Positions 1 through 8,046 of a DNA stretch of 64,000 nucleotides are shown piece by piece. Where the stretch lies: positions 1-64,000 of the forward strand of contig NZ_JPFV01000013.1 in the NCBI RefSeq assembly GCF_000722685.1. The letters are read 5' to 3'. The position numbers were made by a program, and so were the translations under genes. A model generated the notes under the pieces. That model was given only the letters and a program-made list of their open reading frames with translations, was not told the DNA's origin and did not search any database. Position 1 is the stretch's first letter; every line of letters begins with the position of its first letter. The stretch is from Streptococcus mitis (GTDB lineage: Bacteria > Bacillota > Bacilli > Lactobacillales > Streptococcaceae).

Positions 1-52
1 AAAAAAATCTACTAAAAACAGTAGTTTTTCCCAAAAATGGAGAAATTTAAGT

Positions 53-58
53 TATAAT
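53..58 (+). promoter_or_regulatory. candidate -10 box for the Rgg-type regulator gene
   Basis: TATAAT lies 28 bases before the start codon of the regulator gene. No good -35 box is visible at the right distance, so activation by a regulator, possibly the protein itself, is plausible but is inference. Confidence 0.45.
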
Positions 59-86
59 AAAACCAATAAAGCTCAAGGAGAACATC

Positions 87-1013
87 ATGGAATTCAAACA
101 CTATGGAGAAATCGTTTATAAAATCCGTCAAGATCGTAATATGAGCCTTAAAGAGGCTGCTGGAGATGCCATTACTCCCAACAACCTCAGTCGTTTTGAA
201 AAAGGACTCGCTACTGTTAAAGTAGATACATTTTTTGAAATTTTGAGCAGATTTAATTTAGATGAGATAGACTATGTAGAAGTGTTACATATTAAAAATG
301 AGAATACTCAAAGATTAAGACAAATTACCAATGCAATCAGTAAAGATGATATAGCCAAAGCCAGACAAATATTAGGGAAAAAAAGTGAATGGACAAATCT
401 CATAGAATATTACACCCTAAAATTACTCACTAGCCAACGTTCAATGAGATTTAGTGAATTCACTCCTGATGAACTAGAAGCTCTTCATTACTTGATTGAC
501 TATATCTTAAGTATAGATACACTTTATTTTCGTGATTTTACTATTATTTTTGTTCTCTTTCTATTTGAAGAGCAATTTTTTGAAGTACAATTCCTTGAAT
601 ACATCGAAAATCTAATCGTTAAAGAATTAGATAAGGTTAAATATATAACTGTAGAATTTGCTCACTTATATATTCAGTGTGGTGCTAACTTGGTGAGGAC
701 TTACTCTCGCTATGGCTACTATGATAAAGCTGACAAACTCATCTATAAGTTAAAACTAATACTAACTCAAGAATCCTACACTGCCATTGCAATAAATCCC
801 CTATTTCACTTAAACATGTATGAAGTTTACAATCTACTTCGACAAAATGATCCTAAGGCTATTGAACAAGCTAATACTATTCTTCATTACATTGATGCCC
901 AGAACGACCTTTTCCCACTACAAAATATGTTTCTTACAAAAAACGTATTTATCCAAGAGGTTCAACGACTGAATAAAACTGGCATTCCATTCCCTACAGA
1001 AGATAAGGAATAA
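87..1013 (+). CDS. Rgg/GadR/MutR-type transcriptional regulator
   Basis: A 308-residue cytoplasmic DNA-binding protein. Residues about 5-65 form an XRE-type helix-turn-helix (IRQDRNMSLKEAA ... NNLSRFEKG). The remaining roughly 240 residues are helical and repeat-like, as in the Rgg C-terminal domain that binds short hydrophobic peptides. Length matches the family (about 280-310). The ATG at 87 is preceded by AAGGAG at 75-80. The gene stands alone, convergent to the permease gene, and ends in a hairpin terminator. Rgg proteins usually sit next to a small peptide gene or a target gene. Neither is visible inside the window, so any partner would be upstream of position 1. The ligand and targets cannot be read from this sequence. 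Confidence 0.82.
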   Translation: MEFKHYGEIVYKIRQDRNMSLKEAAGDAITPNNLSRFEKGLATVKVDTFFEILSRFNLDEIDYVEVLHIKNENTQRLRQITNAISKDDIAKARQILGKKSEWTNLIEYYTLKLLTSQRSMRFSEFTPDELEALHYLIDYILSIDTLYFRDFTIIFVLFLFEEQFFEVQFLEYIENLIVKELDKVKYITVEFAHLYIQCGANLVRTYSRYGYYDKADKLIYKLKLILTQESYTAIAINPLFHLNMYEVYNLLRQNDPKAIEQANTILHYIDAQNDLFPLQNMFLTKNVFIQEVQRLNKTGIPFPTEDKE

Positions 1014-1052
1014 CTATCCACATCAGTAGACAACAAAATGTGTACAACTTCA

Positions 1053-1088
1053 AAGCACCAAAGTCATTTTAGACTCTGGTGCTTTTTT
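1053..1088 (+). terminator. Rho-independent terminator of the Rgg-type gene
   Basis: A stem of about 13 bp with one mismatch (AAGCACC arm paired with GGTGCTT) and a 6-base loop is followed by six T residues on the plus strand. The minus strand has no comparable T run, so it serves the regulator gene. Confidence 0.85.
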
Positions 1089-1138
1089 GACTTGATCTCA
1101 AAGAAAAACTCACCAACCTAAGTTGATGAGTCTCAAAT

Positions 1139-2476
1139 CTATTTTCTAAATTTCCACTGGCTATAAATCCCGAAACCGATAATCCAGATAGCTGATCCGA
1201 TTGCTCCGACAAATGTAGACTCTTGTAAAAAGAGGGTTACAAAGACGAAGGCAAAGAAGAGCATGGTTAAGGGATTTAGGAAACGATAATGGGGCATGAG
1301 ATAACCATCCGCCATAAAGTCTGGTGACTTGCGGTATTTAAGATGAGCCACCATAATCAAGATATAAATGGCGATATAGACACCAGACGACGATGCCGTA
1401 ATCAAGGTAAAGGCATCCGAAACTCCTGGCAAGACATTGATAAAGGCTGCTAGGGCAATCAAAATCGCTGAAGCGATGATAGCATTTTGTGGCACATTGT
1501 GTCTAGAGAGAGTATCTGCCTTAATTGCTTTTAGGAAGCGATTTGGCGAATCATGGGCAATCTGGTATAAATGACGTCCTGTTGAATAAAGGGTTGAGTT
1601 AAGAGCAGATGCTGCTGAGGTCAAAACGACGAAGTTAATCAAGGCTGCCGCCCACTTGATACCTGCCAATTCAAATACTGTAACAAAAGGTGAATCAGTC
1701 GATGCAAGTTCGCGCCATGGGATAATGGACATAATGGCCAAGAGAGCTCCACCATAGAAAAAGACGATTCGCAAAGGAATTTCCTTAACAGCTTTTGGCA
1801 AGACCTGGCGTGGATTTTTTGTTTCTGAAGTCGTTACCCCAATAAACTCAATCATGAGGTAGGCAAAGAACACCATCTGGAAGGCCATGACAAAGTTCAC
1901 TCCACCATTTGGGAAGAGGGAGAAATTGTCGGCGATATTAGCTAAACTTGCTACTCCATGAGGTGTCTTAAAGCCTGTCAAGACCATAAAGACCCCTGTG
2001 GCAATCATAGCTAAAATAGCCACAATCTTAACCATAGCAAACCAAAATTCAACTTCCCCAAAGAGTTTCACCGCAATCAAATTGACCAAGGCTAGAATGG
2101 TCAAAAATCCAATCTCAATCATCCAACTTGGCCAGCTAGGGAACCAGAACTGAACATAGTGAGCGATAGCTGTGATTTCCGCCATACCGATAAAGACAAC
2201 GGATAGCCAGTAAGACCAGACTGAAAAATATCCCCAGCCCTTACCCAAATGGCGCGTGATAAAGTTGATAAAGGTGTGTTGCTCAGGGTCTTGGTAGAGC
2301 ATTTCCCCAACCGCACGCATCATGAGGAACATAAAAGCCCCAGTAATCATATAAATCAGTACAATGGAAGGACCTGTTAGGCTGATAGAGCGACCTGCTC
2401 CCAAAAAGAGTCCTGTTCCGATTGTTCCTGCAATGGCCATAACCTGTACGTGACGATTGGTCAGACCACGCTCCAT
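1139..2476 (-). CDS. amino-acid permease, APC superfamily (AAT family)
   Basis: A 445-residue integral membrane transporter, predicted to import an amino acid with protons. The N-terminus carries the APC signature (IAGTIGTGLFLGAGRSI, with the GTG helix break) and about 12 hydrophobic segments follow. The extended frame begins at 2551, but those first 25 codons lie inside the hairpin that terminates greA and look non-membrane. I therefore place the start at the ATG at 2476, just before GLTNRH. The ribosome site there is weak (AAGAAG about 10 bases upstream) and no good promoter is visible in the roughly 50-base gap, so read-through from greA is possible. CycA/AroP/LysP-type substrates cannot be separated by eye. 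Confidence 0.82.
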   Translation of the reverse strand: MERGLTNRHVQVMAIAGTIGTGLFLGAGRSISLTGPSIVLIYMITGAFMFLMMRAVGEMLYQDPEQHTFINFITRHLGKGWGYFSVWSYWLSVVFIGMAEITAIAHYVQFWFPSWPSWMIEIGFLTILALVNLIAVKLFGEVEFWFAMVKIVAILAMIATGVFMVLTGFKTPHGVASLANIADNFSLFPNGGVNFVMAFQMVFFAYLMIEFIGVTTSETKNPRQVLPKAVKEIPLRIVFFYGGALLAIMSIIPWRELASTDSPFVTVFELAGIKWAAALINFVVLTSAASALNSTLYSTGRHLYQIAHDSPNRFLKAIKADTLSRHNVPQNAIIASAILIALAAFINVLPGVSDAFTLITASSSGVYIAIYILIMVAHLKYRKSPDFMADGYLMPHYRFLNPLTMLFFAFVFVTLFLQESTFVGAIGSAIWIIGFGIYSQWKFRK

Positions 2477-2528
2477 CTTATTTTTTTCTTCTTTGAACTC
2501 ATATCGTCTCCAATTCAATTTAAAATGG

Positions 2529-2570
2529 AAAAAGGAGTGAGTGAAGCGCATTGCCTCCCCACTCCTTTTC
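2529..2570 (-). terminator. terminator of greA, possibly bidirectional
   Basis: A perfect 10-bp stem (AAAAGGAGTG at 2530-2539 with CACTCCTTTT at 2560-2569) has T-rich flanks on both strands. It follows the greA stop on the minus strand. Confidence 0.8.
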
Positions 2571-2575
2571 TGTTT

Positions 2576-3058
2576 TTAGGCTGTTTTTTCAACCTTCAAG
2601 ATTTTTACATCATAGCTACCAACAGGTGTTTCAATGGTTGCTGTGTCACCTGTTTTCTTACCAATCAAGGCTTGTCCGATTGGGCTTTCATTTGAAACCT
2701 TACCTGCAAAGGCATCTGCACCTGCTGAACCTACGATAATATAAACTTCTTCTTCGTCCTCACCAATTTCTTGGATAGTGACTGTTTTACCAATCGCTAC
2801 TTCGTCTTGGGCAACTGAGTCGCTATTGACGATTTCAGCATAACGGATTTTTGTTTCCAAGCTAGAGATTTGTCCTTCAACAAAGGCTTGTTCATCCTTA
2901 GCTGCTTCGTATTCACTGTTTTCAGAAAGGTCACCATATGAACGGGCAATCTTAATGCGTTCTACCACCTCTGGTCGGCGGACCAATTTCAATTCTTCTA
3001 ATTCTTTTTCAAGTTTTTCCTTTTCCTCAAGGGTCATAGGATATGTTTTTTCTGCCAT
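2576..3058 (-). CDS. greA: transcription elongation factor GreA
   Basis: GreA rescues arrested RNA polymerase by stimulating cleavage of the backtracked transcript. The 160-residue product has the N-terminal coiled coil ([15 protein letters not shown], residues 10-25, then [15 protein letters not shown] with the acidic tip) and the C-terminal FKBP-like domain with the family ending [14 protein letters not shown]. The frame is open three codons further upstream (MRK), but the start at 3058 (MAEKTYPMT) gives the usual family length of about 158-160. It lies downstream of mltG on the same strand, separated by a strong hairpin. The mltG-greA neighbourhood is conserved in streptococci. Confidence 0.96.
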   Translation of the reverse strand: MAEKTYPMTLEEKEKLEKELEELKLVRRPEVVERIKIARSYGDLSENSEYEAAKDEQAFVEGQISSLETKIRYAEIVNSDSVAQDEVAIGKTVTIQEIGEDEEEVYIIVGSAGADAFAGKVSNESPIGQALIGKKTGDTATIETPVGSYDVKILKVEKTA

Positions 3059-3093
3059 TTTTCTCAACTTTCTTCTGATAATATTTTCTAAAG

Positions 3094-3121
3094 AAAATTA
3101 TGTGAAGCATCACATAATTTT
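3094..3121 (-). terminator. terminator-like hairpin between mltG and greA
   Basis: A perfect 12-bp inverted repeat with a 4-base loop. The minus-strand arm ends in AATTTT and overlaps the mltG stop codon. It may terminate or attenuate transcription between mltG and greA. Confidence 0.7.
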
Positions 3122-4880
3122 AGTTTGTTTGGTTTAATTTGCTGTTGACATGTTCAGCGACATTACGATCATGCTCCTCCTGAGTAGCAGCATAATAGAC
3201 CTTGCCATCTGTAACATTAGCTACAAAATATAAGTTATCACTCTTAGTCTGATTAATACTTGCCTCGATGGCATCCAAACTTGGACTATCTACTGGACCT
3301 GGCATCAAACCAGCTTTCGTATAAACATTATACGGTGAATTAATTGTCGTATCAATTCCAGCATCATCAGCAAGACTAATCTTCTGACCAAGTTTTCCTT
3401 GAGCATACAAGATGGCAATATTGCTTTGAAGTGGCATACCAAGATTCAAGCGATTGTAGAATACACCTGCAATCAACTTACGATCTTCAGTCTTAGCACC
3501 TTCTTTTTCTACGAGTGACGCAATTGTTAGCAATTCATTGACTGTCAAGTTTTTAGACTTGATTGCACTATAATGAGGTGCCAAAGTCTTATCCATAGCT
3601 GCCAGCATCTCATCAATCAAGCTTTCAATAGTTGTGCTTTCCTTGATAGAGTAAGTAGCTGGGAAGAGGAAACCTTCTAAACGGTAACGAACGCCACTTT
3701 CCTTTGTAGGCAAGCTTTCAAGTAGACTAGGATATTTGGTAACTTCTTGGCTGATAAAGTTCTCATCTTGAACTTTTGCCAGAAAGGCATCCGCTGTCAA
3801 AGGCTCTTTGAAGTCACCTTGCAATTGACCTACCGCTTGTGCAATTTGATCAATCGTATAACCTTCTGGAATTGTTAAATTCGCAAGAGCAGGTTCTTGA
3901 GCTTCAGCTGTTCCACCTTTTTGTAGTTCGTGGATGATGTCTTCTGTACTCATGCTCTTTTGCAAATTGTAATAGCCAGACTTCAAATCTGAATAATTTT
4001 TATATTTCGCATAAAAAGCAAAAATCACTCCATGTTTAATCAAGCCAGACTTTTCAAGAGTTGAACCAATTGTTTGAACATTGGCTCCTTCTGGGATTTG
4101 CACTGTCACATATTGTTTAGATGAAGCATCCACAGGCTGTAAAGACGACTGAACATACTGATAACCGAAGTAACCACCTGCTGAAATCAAGCCTAGGAAA
4201 ATTAGTAGAGAAATGAAGAAGGCCTTGAATCCTGATTTTTTCTTCTTAGTAGGTTGAACTGTATCACGACGGCTACGACGTGGAGTTACAGGCATTTCTT
4301 CTACAGCTTTCTTTTCCACTACTTTCTTTTCCACTACTGGTTGTGAAGTAGGAACTTCTTTTTTTACTACTTCTTTCTGCCCTTCTGTCTTATAAGAAAC
4401 AGCTACCCTTGTTGGAATTTCATTAAATTCCTTTTCTACTTTTCTAGGACTAACAGGTCCTGAAACTGGTCTTGATACTCCCTCAGCTGACGGAGCAGAA
4501 GGTCCTTCTTGACTCGGATGGCTAGGAGCAAGTGGAGCTTGTCTTACAGCCTCTTCTGCGGGAGAAGAAGGAACATCTTGACTTGGATGGCTTGGAGCAG
4601 TAAGAGTTTCTCTTTTTATCTCATTTGATGGAGATGCTGATAAATCTTGGCTGGGGTGAGTCGGCACGGTAGGAGCGTTTCTCATAATATCCTCTACAGC
4701 TGATAGAGAATCTTCCATCAAATCTTCTATTGACTGATCATTTTTAGAAGAAAGTTGGGGTTTTATTGAAGCTAAATTAACTTCTTCCTGATCTTCTTCA
4801 TATTTTTTGACGCGTTCTAAATCACGTAAAATCTGCTCTTTAAAGCTTAATTTTTCGTCTTCTCTTGGCTTTTCACTCAA
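3120..4880 (-). CDS. mltG: endolytic murein transglycosylase MltG (YceG family)
   Basis: MltG cleaves nascent glycan strands at the membrane and works with the elongation machinery. The 586-residue protein has a long charged cytoplasmic region (1-215) with three SHPSQ-type repeats, one membrane helix (about 220-245, FFISLLIFLGLISAGGYFG) and an extracellular YceG domain. The catalytic Glu is in ASLVEKEG (about E458), followed by the family block FYNRLNLGMPLQS. The start is a TTG at 4880 with a strong GAGGAGGA ribosome site 7 bases upstream. No in-frame ATG competes. It is longer than the roughly 550-residue form I recall from pneumococcus because of the cytoplasmic repeats. Confidence 0.95.
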   Translation of the reverse strand: MSEKPREDEKLSFKEQILRDLERVKKYEEDQEEVNLASIKPQLSSKNDQSIEDLMEDSLSAVEDIMRNAPTVPTHPSQDLSASPSNEIKRETLTAPSHPSQDVPSSPAEEAVRQAPLAPSHPSQEGPSAPSAEGVSRPVSGPVSPRKVEKEFNEIPTRVAVSYKTEGQKEVVKKEVPTSQPVVEKKVVEKKAVEEMPVTPRRSRRDTVQPTKKKKSGFKAFFISLLIFLGLISAGGYFGYQYVQSSLQPVDASSKQYVTVQIPEGANVQTIGSTLEKSGLIKHGVIFAFYAKYKNYSDLKSGYYNLQKSMSTEDIIHELQKGGTAEAQEPALANLTIPEGYTIDQIAQAVGQLQGDFKEPLTADAFLAKVQDENFISQEVTKYPSLLESLPTKESGVRYRLEGFLFPATYSIKESTTIESLIDEMLAAMDKTLAPHYSAIKSKNLTVNELLTIASLVEKEGAKTEDRKLIAGVFYNRLNLGMPLQSNIAILYAQGKLGQKISLADDAGIDTTINSPYNVYTKAGLMPGPVDSPSLDAIEASINQTKSDNLYFVANVTDGKVYYAATQEEHDRNVAEHVNSKLNQTN

Positions 4881-4911
4881 AAGTTTATCCTCCTCGTTGA
4901 CAATCCATAAT

Positions 4912-4940
4912 ATTATATCTTAAAAACGAAAGAAAAGCAA
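4912..4940 (-). promoter_or_regulatory. promoter of mltG
   Basis: On the minus strand TTGCTT (4935-4940) and TATAAT (4912-4917) are 17 bases apart and lie directly upstream of the mltG ribosome site. Confidence 0.7.
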
Positions 4941-4956
4941 CCTAGCATGCTTTTCT
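4931..4956 (-). terminator. terminator of the murC-acetyltransferase operon
   Basis: AGAAAAGC at 4931-4938 pairs with GCTTTTCT at 4949-4956, and the minus strand continues with a T-rich tail. It overlaps the -35 box of the mltG promoter. Confidence 0.65.
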
Positions 4957-4967
4957 AGCTTATTTTT

Positions 4968-5074
4968 TATACTCAATGAAAATCAAAGAACAAACTAGGA
5001 AGCTAGCCGCCAGCTGTACTTGAGTACGGTAAGGCGACGCTGACGTGGTTTGAATTTGATTTTCGAAGAGTATT
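4968..5074 (-). repeat. BOX element (copy 1), overlapping a gene 3' end
   Basis: The stretch runs from TATACTCAATGAAAATC to TTTCGAAGAGTATT. It contains GGTAAGGCGACGCTGACG, one base from the boxA core used as the BOX-PCR primer in pneumococci. Read boxA to boxC it lies on the minus strand. The central boxB-like part is short. The upstream gene reads into it and stops inside. Confidence 0.85.
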
Positions 5075-5560
5075 AGCTTCCCAGACCATATCATACCAAG
5101 TTTCCCCTGCAAAGGTTGACTGAGACAGACCTTCATTGACAAATCCATTCTTTTCATAGTAGGCGATGAGATAGTCATGACAGGTTAAATTAATACCTTC
5201 TCTTTTGTGTTCAAGAGCCAACTCTTTCAAGGCTGTTAGTAATTTCTGACCAAGTCCAAGTCCCTGTGCCTCCTTAGCAATAGAAAGACAGGTTACAGAG
5301 ATATAACCACCAGATTCATGACTATAATCTTCTATCTCTTCTGTAAAAGACTGGTCTTGCAGATGGCGTTGGGGGCCAACTGGTCCTTCTATATACCCAA
5401 TAATCTTACCCTCTTTTTCTGCAACCAGAAACGAGGTCTGAATTTCTCGCAAATGAGCTTCAAAAACAGAGCGAGGAATGGCTTCTTCAGTCGAGAAATT
5501 TTCTAGTTCAATCTCAACGATACGATCCAAATCTTCTAATCTTGCTGGTCTAATTTTCAT
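5003..5560 (-). CDS. GNAT family N-acetyltransferase with a BOX-encoded tail
   Basis: A 185-residue protein predicted to transfer an acetyl group from acetyl-CoA to an amine. The N-terminus (MKIRPARLEDLDRIVEIE) is a typical GNAT first strand. The acetyl-CoA loop is AQGLGLGQKLL at about residues 94-105, and YYEKNGF near 135 is the usual late motif. The last 23 residues (NTLRKSNSNHV... to AGG) are encoded by the BOX repeat, so the native C-terminus seems to have been replaced. The ATG at 5560 has AGAGGAGG upstream. It is the last gene of the murC group, 10 bases after a second GNAT gene. The substrate is unknown. Confidence 0.85.
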   Translation of the reverse strand: MKIRPARLEDLDRIVEIELENFSTEEAIPRSVFEAHLREIQTSFLVAEKEGKIIGYIEGPVGPQRHLQDQSFTEEIEDYSHESGGYISVTCLSIAKEAQGLGLGQKLLTALKELALEHKREGINLTCHDYLIAYYEKNGFVNEGLSQSTFAGETWYDMVWEANTLRKSNSNHVSVALPYSSTAGG

Positions 5561-5570
5561 TGTGCCTCCT

Positions 5571-6023
5571 CTAAAAGAAATTAAACCAAATCATACTAAA
5601 ATCTTGACTAGCTGAATATAGCGAATCTGTTTCTTCTACATCGATAAAACCGTTCATTTCAAAATAGGAAAGCAGCTCATCCGGACTATTCAAACGAATA
5701 GCTTTGTAATCCAGCTCCACTGCCGCATCTTTCAAAGCCGCAAGAAGAAGCGTTCCCAATCCCTGTCTCTGATGGTCAGCCTCGATGACTAAAAAACGAA
5801 TTTCTAGACATTGCGGATTGTGGGGATGAGGACTTCCTAGAACGTAGCCCAGTAGCTGATTTTCATCCCTAGCTAGAAGAAAGGTATCCGCAGACTTACG
5901 GATACTTTCTTCTAAGATATGGGAAGGTTGCTGCTTTTCTATCGGAAAAGACGAGGCCTGCAGTGCCTCTATCTCAGGCAAATCAGACTTACTTGCCTGA
6001 ATAATCTTAATTGGAATTTCCAT
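5571..6023 (-). CDS. GNAT family N-acetyltransferase
   Basis: A 150-residue acetyltransferase. The acetyl-CoA binding motif is HQRQGLGTLLLAALK at about residues 83-97, and YFEMNGF near 122 matches the final GNAT strand. The frame begins 9 bases after the murC stop with only a weak ribosome site, which suggests translational coupling to murC. The substrate is not evident. It resembles RimI/YjcF-like small GNATs in size only. Confidence 0.85.
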   Translation of the reverse strand: MEIPIKIIQASKSDLPEIEALQASSFPIEKQQPSHILEESIRKSADTFLLARDENQLLGYVLGSPHPHNPQCLEIRFLVIEADHQRQGLGTLLLAALKDAAVELDYKAIRLNSPDELLSYFEMNGFIDVEETDSLYSASQDFSMIWFNFF

Positions 6024-6032
6024 GTGAATAGC

Positions 6033-7367
6033 CTATTGAACATTACTTGTCAAGTTAGACAAGAGACGCTCAAATGAGTATTCATAGGTTTGGATGTCTC
6101 CTGCTCCCATAAAGACATAGACAGCATTGTCATGGTCAAGGAGTGGAGAAACATTTTCAACAGTGATCACTTGGTGTTTCTTGTTGATTTTATTAGCTAG
6201 GTCTTCTACCTTAACATCACCATGGTCCACTTCACGAGCAGATCCATAAATTTGTGCTAGGTAAACTGCATCCGCTTGGTTCAAAGCATGGGCAAATTCG
6301 TCCAACAAGGCAATGGTTCTTGTAAAGGTATGAGGTTGGAAGACTGCTACAATTTCCTTGCTTGGATATTTCTGACGAGCCGCATCCAAGGTCGCAATAA
6401 TTTCTGTTGGATGGTGAGCAAAGTCATCGATAATCACCGTATCATTGACAATTTTCTCAGTGAAACGACGTTTAACACCGGCAAATGTTTTCAAGTGTTC
6501 ACGCACCAAGTTCAAATCAAATCCTGCTGTGTAAAGAAGACCAATAACGGCTGTCGCATTCATGATATTGTGACGACCAAAGGTTGGGATGTGGAATTGA
6601 CCCAATTCTTGTCCACGGAAGTGAACTGTGAAGGTTGAACCAGTTGTTGAACGAAGAAGATCGCTAGCTACAAAGTCATTGCCTTCAGCTTCAAAACCAT
6701 AATAATAAATCGGAGCATTAGCTGTAATTTTACGCAATTCTGCATCTTCACCATAGACAAAAAGACCCTTGGTAATTTGTTTGGCATAGTCATTAAAGGC
6801 ATTGAAAACATCCTCTAGACTTGTGAAATAGTCTGGATGGTCAAAGTCAATGTTAGTGATGATAGAGTATTCTGGATGATAAGGCATAAAGTGACGCTCA
6901 TATTCGTCAGATTCAAAGACAAAATATTTGGCATTGGCCGAACCACGACCTGTTCCATCTCCAATCAAGAAGCTGGTGTCTGTGATGTGAGACAAGACGT
7001 GAGACAACATACCTGTCGTTGAAGTTTTTCCATGTGCTCCTGCTACTCCCATGCTAACAAAGTCACGCATAAAGCTACCTAGGAACTCATGGTAACGTTT
7101 GTAACTGATACCATTTTGGTCCGCATAGGCAATTTCAACGTTGTTATCTGGGCGGAAGGCATTTCCAGCAATAATTTCCATATCACCGTCTAGATTCTTT
7201 TCATCAAAAGGAAGAATGGTAATTCCTGCCTGCTCAAGACCGCGTTGAGTAAAGTAGTACTTTTCAACATCTGATCCCTGTACCTTATGACCCATTTGGT
7301 GCAACATCAAGGCCAAGGCACTCATCCCTGATCCCTTAATTCCGATAAAATGATATGTCTTTGGCAT
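6033..7367 (-). CDS. murC: UDP-N-acetylmuramate--L-alanine ligase MurC
   Basis: MurC adds L-alanine to UDP-MurNAc in the cytoplasm using ATP, the first amino acid of the peptidoglycan stem. The 444-residue length is normal. The N-terminal UDP-binding loop is [15 protein letters not shown] (residues 8-22), the ATP loop is [15 protein letters not shown] near 110, and the Mur ligase motif [10 protein letters not shown] lies near 152. [10 protein letters not shown] near 320 belongs to the C-terminal domain. The ATG at 7367 has GGGAGAAAAC before it. It follows a hypothetical gene by 10 bases and precedes two GNAT genes, so the four are probably one operon. Confidence 0.97.
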   Translation of the reverse strand: MPKTYHFIGIKGSGMSALALMLHQMGHKVQGSDVEKYYFTQRGLEQAGITILPFDEKNLDGDMEIIAGNAFRPDNNVEIAYADQNGISYKRYHEFLGSFMRDFVSMGVAGAHGKTSTTGMLSHVLSHITDTSFLIGDGTGRGSANAKYFVFESDEYERHFMPYHPEYSIITNIDFDHPDYFTSLEDVFNAFNDYAKQITKGLFVYGEDAELRKITANAPIYYYGFEAEGNDFVASDLLRSTTGSTFTVHFRGQELGQFHIPTFGRHNIMNATAVIGLLYTAGFDLNLVREHLKTFAGVKRRFTEKIVNDTVIIDDFAHHPTEIIATLDAARQKYPSKEIVAVFQPHTFTRTIALLDEFAHALNQADAVYLAQIYGSAREVDHGDVKVEDLANKINKKHQVITVENVSPLLDHDNAVYVFMGAGDIQTYEYSFERLLSNLTSNVQ

Positions 7368-7377
7368 GTTTTCTCCC

Positions 7378-7995
7378 CTATTCCGTAATTCTTGTCAGAT
7401 TTAACTCTTGGGCAACCCGACGTTCTTGTTCTGTTTGTGTACTTTTTTTATTGTAGATTTGGCTCTTCTTTAGAAAATCATAGTTGTTTTTCTTTGGGCC
7501 TGAAGTTTCTTTTGTCTCAGCTTGAGTCGAAATATTGCTCACTTCTTCCGCCAAGATGTAATGAGACTGGGTCATTTTTTGACTATATTTGACAAATTCA
7601 CCAGGATTTTCCTTTTGGAAAGGCGCGGTAGGTTGATTGCCCTTTCTAACTAGACTTGGCTGAGAATGGCGTCTTGTAGGAGTGATGTCCTTAGTCAGAT
7701 AGCTTGCCGAGCGTTTCTTTTTCAAGTCTGCGCGCGCTTCTTCACGCGCCACCTCTGCATAGCTCTTTCCTTCTTTTTTTACCCCTAAAGGAGCCTTTTT
7801 AGTTTTCTCTACTTGCTTTTCAATCGGTTTGACTGGCGCCTCTTCAGTAATAGGGACCCATTCTAAATAATTTTTATCTCGATACTCACCCTTGATATTA
7901 CTGATTAGATCAGACTCATCATAGAGATTCATGACTGGCATTTCAGTCAACATGACCTCGTCATCTGACACCAATGGAAATCGTTCTTGTTTCAT
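7378..7995 (-). CDS. conserved hypothetical, charged and probably disordered
   Basis: I do not recognise a family for this 205-residue protein. It has no signal peptide or membrane helix. The first 50 residues are acidic ([25 protein letters not shown]), the middle is very basic ([16 protein letters not shown]...), and the end is polar and Gln/Lys/Thr-rich. This composition suggests a flexible, possibly nucleic-acid- or envelope-associated protein. It is first in the operon with murC, with an AAAGGAAAT ribosome site. I recall an uncharacterised gene at the same place before murC in pneumococcus. A link to wall synthesis is only guilt by association. Confidence 0.75.
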   Translation of the reverse strand: MKQERFPLVSDDEVMLTEMPVMNLYDESDLISNIKGEYRDKNYLEWVPITEEAPVKPIEKQVEKTKKAPLGVKKEGKSYAEVAREEARADLKKKRSASYLTKDITPTRRHSQPSLVRKGNQPTAPFQKENPGEFVKYSQKMTQSHYILAEEVSNISTQAETKETSGPKKNNYDFLKKSQIYNKKSTQTEQERRVAQELNLTRITE

Positions 7996-8018
7996 TTTCT
8001 ATTTCCTTTCAACACTTC

Positions 8019-8046
8019 ATTATAGCGTATTGTCTTGATTTTTCAA
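8019..8046 (-). promoter_or_regulatory. promoter of the hypothetical-murC operon
   Basis: Minus-strand TTGAAA (8041-8046) and TATAAT (8019-8024) are separated by 16 bases. The -35 box overlaps the last codons of the upstream helicase gene. Confidence 0.65.

Noticed and set aside
1..86. A short hydrophobic peptide gene next to the Rgg-type regulator
   Set aside because: The available 86 bases show no start codon with a ribosome site and hydrophobic frame. If present it lies outside the window.
2477..2551. 25-residue N-terminal extension of the permease
   Set aside because: It is encoded inside the greA terminator hairpin and lies before the conserved APC start, so the ATG at 2476 is preferred.
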